A stretch of DNA of 7,830 nt, from positions 1 to 7,830 of the forward strand of contig JAAYND010000235.1 of NCBI GenBank assembly GCA_012521035.1, read 5' to 3'. Position numbers and translations under genes: made by a program. This document shows positions 5,498 to 7,830 of this stretch, in pieces; within the stretch, counting starts at the first letter, position 1, and each line of letters begins with the position of its first letter. Below the pieces are notes generated by a model. It made no database searches, was not told where the DNA came from, and saw only the letters and a list, made by a program, of their open reading frames with translations. The DNA comes from Methanomicrobiales archaeon. Lineage in GTDB: Archaea > Halobacteriota > Methanomicrobia > Methanomicrobiales > Methanoculleaceae.

Positions 5498-6483
5498 TCC
5501 GGGTCGGCCAAATCCGGGGGAAGATCGCAGTCGCTATCGGGCTTGCGATCCTCGCAGCAGTCCTTCTCTTCATCTGGCATGGCGCCATGATCATGATCGT
5601 CCTGAGCGGGAGCATGACACCGCTCATGCTTCCGGGCGACGTCATCGTCGTCGTCCCCACAGAGCCTGACACCGTCAGGGTCGGGGATGTCATCGTCTTT
5701 CAGCATCCTGATCTGGACGACTGCATGGTCATCACCCACCGGGTGATCGATATCGACCCGGAGACCGGCCATTACTCAACAAAGGGAGACGCAAATAACG
5801 CTCCCGACCAGTTCTCAGTCACAAAAGAGGAGATCATCGGGAGGCCGGCATTCCTCATCCCGCTCATCGGGTTTGCATCAGAGATGAAGAGGCAGATCAT
5901 CCTCCTGATGGTAATCCTTCCCTCCCTGGCCCTGGCCATCCTTGAGATGAGGACGATCATACGGGAGGCCCGCACGCCCCGCCGGCCGGTCCGGGAATGC
6001 CCGGTGCCGAGAGGAAAGGTTTTTGCGATCCGCCGCACTCGCCTGGCTCTCCTCTTCGTAACCACCCTTGGTGCCTTCCTCCTGCTCACCCTGCCTTCCA
6101 TAACCGGCATGCAGGCCGGCATCCCCGATCTTGGGGATCAGCACCTGGCGATCGAAGGCAGGGGTCTTGTTCCAGAGATCTATATGGCCGGCACGGGTGG
6201 CGTGGGAGGTACTCCTGCCTTTGGGGTTGTTCAGCCCGGTGAAACGGTCTCGGTCCCGGTATCCAGGGCAGGATCGGACTTCACCGTAGCCCGGGCCCCG
6301 TATATCATCCCGGTATTCTGGTTTGTGGGACTCGCCATGCTGAGTCCTTATCTGCCGGTCCTCTCTCTTGCTATCCTACCGGGAATCCTTCTGACGCTTC
6401 TTCTCTATCCGCTCTGGACGGAGAGGAAATTCATAAAATCACGCCGTAAAAGGAGGCTTGTTGAGCGTGTACTTGAAAATTAA
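5494..6483 (+). CDS. Signal peptidase I (S26B, SipW-like) with long C-terminal membrane extension
   Basis: This 329-residue protein has an N-terminal membrane anchor (about 11-35) followed by the S26 catalytic boxes. S38-G-S-M-T-P carries the catalytic serine S40, P47-G-D follows, and I80-T-H-R-V carries H82 in place of the lysine of bacterial enzymes. G98-D-A-N-N-A-P-D supplies D99 and D105. The Ser-His form is typical of archaeal, ER and Bacillus SipW enzymes. It would remove signal peptides outside the membrane, with the two upstream A/WFTD proteins as likely substrates. Beyond a second membrane segment (about 135-152) and a basic loop, about 145 further residues hold a third segment (184-202), an exported stretch of about 68 residues with a P248-G-E-T-V-S-V-P-V strand, and two more segments (271-308). 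AAGGAGG (5474-5480) precedes the start, which overlaps the upstream stop. Confidence 0.9.
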   Translation: MIRVGQIRGKIAVAIGLAILAAVLLFIWHGAMIMIVLSGSMTPLMLPGDVIVVVPTEPDTVRVGDVIVFQHPDLDDCMVITHRVIDIDPETGHYSTKGDANNAPDQFSVTKEEIIGRPAFLIPLIGFASEMKRQIILLMVILPSLALAILEMRTIIREARTPRRPVRECPVPRGKVFAIRRTRLALLFVTTLGAFLLLTLPSITGMQAGIPDLGDQHLAIEGRGLVPEIYMAGTGGVGGTPAFGVVQPGETVSVPVSRAGSDFTVARAPYIIPVFWFVGLAMLSPYLPVLSLAILPGILLTLLLYPLWTERKFIKSRRKRRLVERVLEN

Positions 6484-7498
6484 GAGACTTCAATCACTGA
6501 CTTCCGAGAAATTTACGCTGGTATTGCCGTTTGCCATCCTCTGTCTCGCCCTATCGGGGTTTTTTGTGTACTCGAGCTTCTATATGCCGGAGTACAGGGA
6601 TGTAACCGTCGAGACTCCCTGGTACACCGTCGATAGCCGGTATGAGTACCGGGCGATCGTCTCCGAGGAAAACCCGCTCTGGCCGGTCGGCACGACGTTG
6701 ACCGAGAATCCGGTTTACTTCTTTGCGGCAGCCCCTGAGGTGCAGACGACATTCACCCTCTTTGCCGAAGGAAAGGATGTGAATCTTGACGTTGTCTCTC
6801 ATACATCGGCGGTTCTCTCGATGAGGGATTCCGGGACAACCTACTGGAGCAAGGAGCTACCGATCGCCGAGCATGCTGGCCCATTGCAATCGGGTGCGCT
6901 TCAGAACTCGTTTACCCTGAACGTCAGGGATATGCAGAACCAGCTGAACAGGATCCGGGAGGGTCTGGGTTTCCAGCGGGGGGATCCTGTGATCGATATC
7001 GTCACCACGACCATGTTTACCGGAACGGTTGATGGTAGACCGGTCGACGAAGTCCGGAAGTACCTGATGCCGATCACCCTCGGACAGGGCCACTACAGCA
7101 TCTCGGATAAACTTGATACCAATGAAGCAGTCCTCGCACGCGATATACAGATGACCGCGATCTATCCCCCCGCTCACCAGCAGTATGCCGCGATAGTCTT
7201 CCTGATCGCATCAGTGGGCCTGCTCGTCTGGGCCATACTCGCACGGTCCAGGAGTGCTAAGACCTCCGCAGATATGCTTCAGGAGATGGAGCGGGAGGCG
7301 ACGCACGCTCGGTACCGCGACTGGATGAGTCGGGGCAGGTTTGACCACAGCATCGGGGCGCACAGGATTGAACTCGGGTCTCTTGAGGATATCATCAGCG
7401 CGGCCGTTGATATGAACCAGCGTGTCATCTACGATGACGATGAGAAGATCTACTTCTTCATCCACGATAGCATCCTGTATGTTCACAACCCGGCGTGA
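6467..7498 (+). CDS. DUF5305-family membrane protein
   Basis: The GTG start at 6467 lies ten bases after AGGAGG (6451-6456), a spacing like that of the neighbouring genes; TTG at 6458 or 6461 is also open. The 343-residue product has a membrane segment (about 17-38), an exported domain of about 200 residues, a second segment (about 240-259) and a cytoplasmic tail. The tail ends in the pattern S-L-E-D-I-I-S-A-A, then R-V-I-Y and S-I-L-Y-V-H, which I know from DUF5305 proteins. These are often encoded beside signal peptidases in archaea. Their biochemical function is not established. The start overlaps the peptidase gene by 17 bases, so the two are coupled. A role in folding, export or assembly of the A/WFTD proteins is an inference from gene order. 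The gene looks complete. Confidence 0.8.
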   Translation: MYLKIKRLQSLTSEKFTLVLPFAILCLALSGFFVYSSFYMPEYRDVTVETPWYTVDSRYEYRAIVSEENPLWPVGTTLTENPVYFFAAAPEVQTTFTLFAEGKDVNLDVVSHTSAVLSMRDSGTTYWSKELPIAEHAGPLQSGALQNSFTLNVRDMQNQLNRIREGLGFQRGDPVIDIVTTTMFTGTVDGRPVDEVRKYLMPITLGQGHYSISDKLDTNEAVLARDIQMTAIYPPAHQQYAAIVFLIASVGLLVWAILARSRSAKTSADMLQEMEREATHARYRDWMSRGRFDHSIGAHRIELGSLEDIISAAVDMNQRVIYDDDEKIYFFIHDSILYVHNPA

Positions 7499-7503
7499 CC
7501 GCT

Positions 7504-7592
7504 CCCCGGCGGTGCCCGGGGTCGCCACACCCTGGCAGGGCGGCCCCCGGTGTACACCTCCAGGTCATGGAAGAAAGCCGGATATTTTCTTC
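7504..7592 (+). terminator. Possible terminator region of the operon
   Basis: Just after the stop, CCCCGG (7504-7509) pairs with CCGGGG (7516-7521) around a six-base loop. A perfect palindrome GGTGTACACC (7549-7558) and a T-rich stretch TATTTTCTTC (7583-7592) follow. Archaeal polymerase stops at U-rich tracts, so the end is more likely near 7590 than at the first hairpin. Confidence 0.45.
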
Positions 7593-7608
7593 ATTGACAG
7601 GCCCCACC

Positions 7609-7638
7609 CCCGCATTTTGCAGGTAGCGCAAATGTGGG
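7609..7638 (+). other. Imperfect stem-loop
   Basis: CCCGCATTTTGC (7609-7620) pairs with GCAAATGTGGG (7628-7638) around the loop AGGTAGC, with one G-U pair and one bulged T. It could be a terminator for transcripts from either side or a protein site. Its role is unknown. Confidence 0.5.
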
Positions 7639-7678
7639 AGAACCAGGATCTGCGGGCTGTGAGAAGGAGCGCTCCGGT

Positions 7679-7694
7679 GCAATTATCTAATTGC
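7679..7694 (+). promoter_or_regulatory. Perfect palindrome, candidate operator
   Basis: GCAATTA (7679-7685) and TAATTGC (7688-7694) are perfect 7-base inverted arms separated by TC. It lies about 75 bases ahead of the promoter at 7768, so it could be a dimeric regulator site for the next gene. Confidence 0.4.
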
Positions 7695-7767
7695 GGGTAT
7701 CAATCCATCAGGCTCAGCTTAAGTTTGAAAACCGGTCATCTTCGCCACATTTGTGACTCTCCGTAGC

Positions 7768-7777
7768 ACTTTATATG
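7768..7777 (+). promoter_or_regulatory. TATA box for a gene beyond the window
   Basis: ACTTTATATG is a good archaeal TATA match. A start would be expected near 7799. The only + strand start codons after that (TTG 7800, GTG 7806) run into TGA at once, so the gene or RNA it serves continues or begins past base 7830. Confidence 0.6.
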
Positions 7778-7830
7778 CCGACCCGATCTCCTCCTCCTTT
7801 TGCCTGTGACACCCCTTCTCCTCTGAGCGG

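Larger units (their letters stand above)
7499..7830 (+). other. Intergenic region after the operon, no gene seen
   Basis: No ORF with credible codon use or start is seen on either strand. The region contains possible terminator structures, a 12-base-arm stem-loop (7609-7638), a palindrome (7679-7694) and a promoter near its end. I find no tRNA-like fold. Confidence 0.6.

Noticed and set aside
5110..5772. Reverse-strand ORF of 220 codons rich in aspartate and histidine
   Set aside because: It lies opposite two well-supported forward genes and its composition is the mirror of their GC-rich codons.

Overview
The window reads as chromosomal DNA from a GC-rich euryarchaeon, most likely a methanogen of the Methanomicrobiales (Methanoculleus-like). 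The lineage is inferred from archaeal TATA-type promoters, GGAGGT-type ribosome binding sites, a probably leaderless start, and an archaeal set of membrane and secreted proteins. No rRNA, tRNA, CRISPR array or transposase is visible.

Layout. Bases 1-843 hold the 3' part of a PAP2-family membrane phosphatase. Bases 892-2437 hold a two-gene operon: a short NfeD-type membrane protein followed one base later by an SPFH/stomatin-family (slipin) protein. Bases 2438-3968 contain no intact gene. They hold a head-to-tail duplication of a promoter, leader and gene module. The first copy (about 2570-3435) has lost about 517 bp of its gene and survives as a pseudogene. The second copy (about 3446-4817) is intact and drives a TasA/camelysin-like secreted protein (3969-4565).

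From 3969 to 7498 all genes lie on the + strand: TasA-like protein, a possible small ORF (4599-4937), a second secreted protein with the same A/WFTD processing region (4934-5497), a signal peptidase I of the Ser-His type with a long C-terminal extension (5494-6483), and a DUF5305-type membrane protein (6467-7498). The last genes overlap by 4 to 17 bases and no clear promoter lies between them, so they are probably one operon. The likely job is production of a dedicated surface fibre or matrix. The two small proteins would be the substrates or subunits, the SipW-like peptidase would process them, and the DUF5305 protein would help at the membrane. This parallels bacterial TasA-SipW and archaeal bundling pili, but the function is inferred from families and gene order.

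Two non-coding signals stand out: a 59-base leader with a conserved nested fold at the predicted 5' end of the TasA-like mRNA, seen in both copies, and a GC-rich stem-loop in the trailer of both copies. Bases 7499-7830 hold possible terminator hairpins, two inverted repeats and a promoter pointing to a gene beyond the window.
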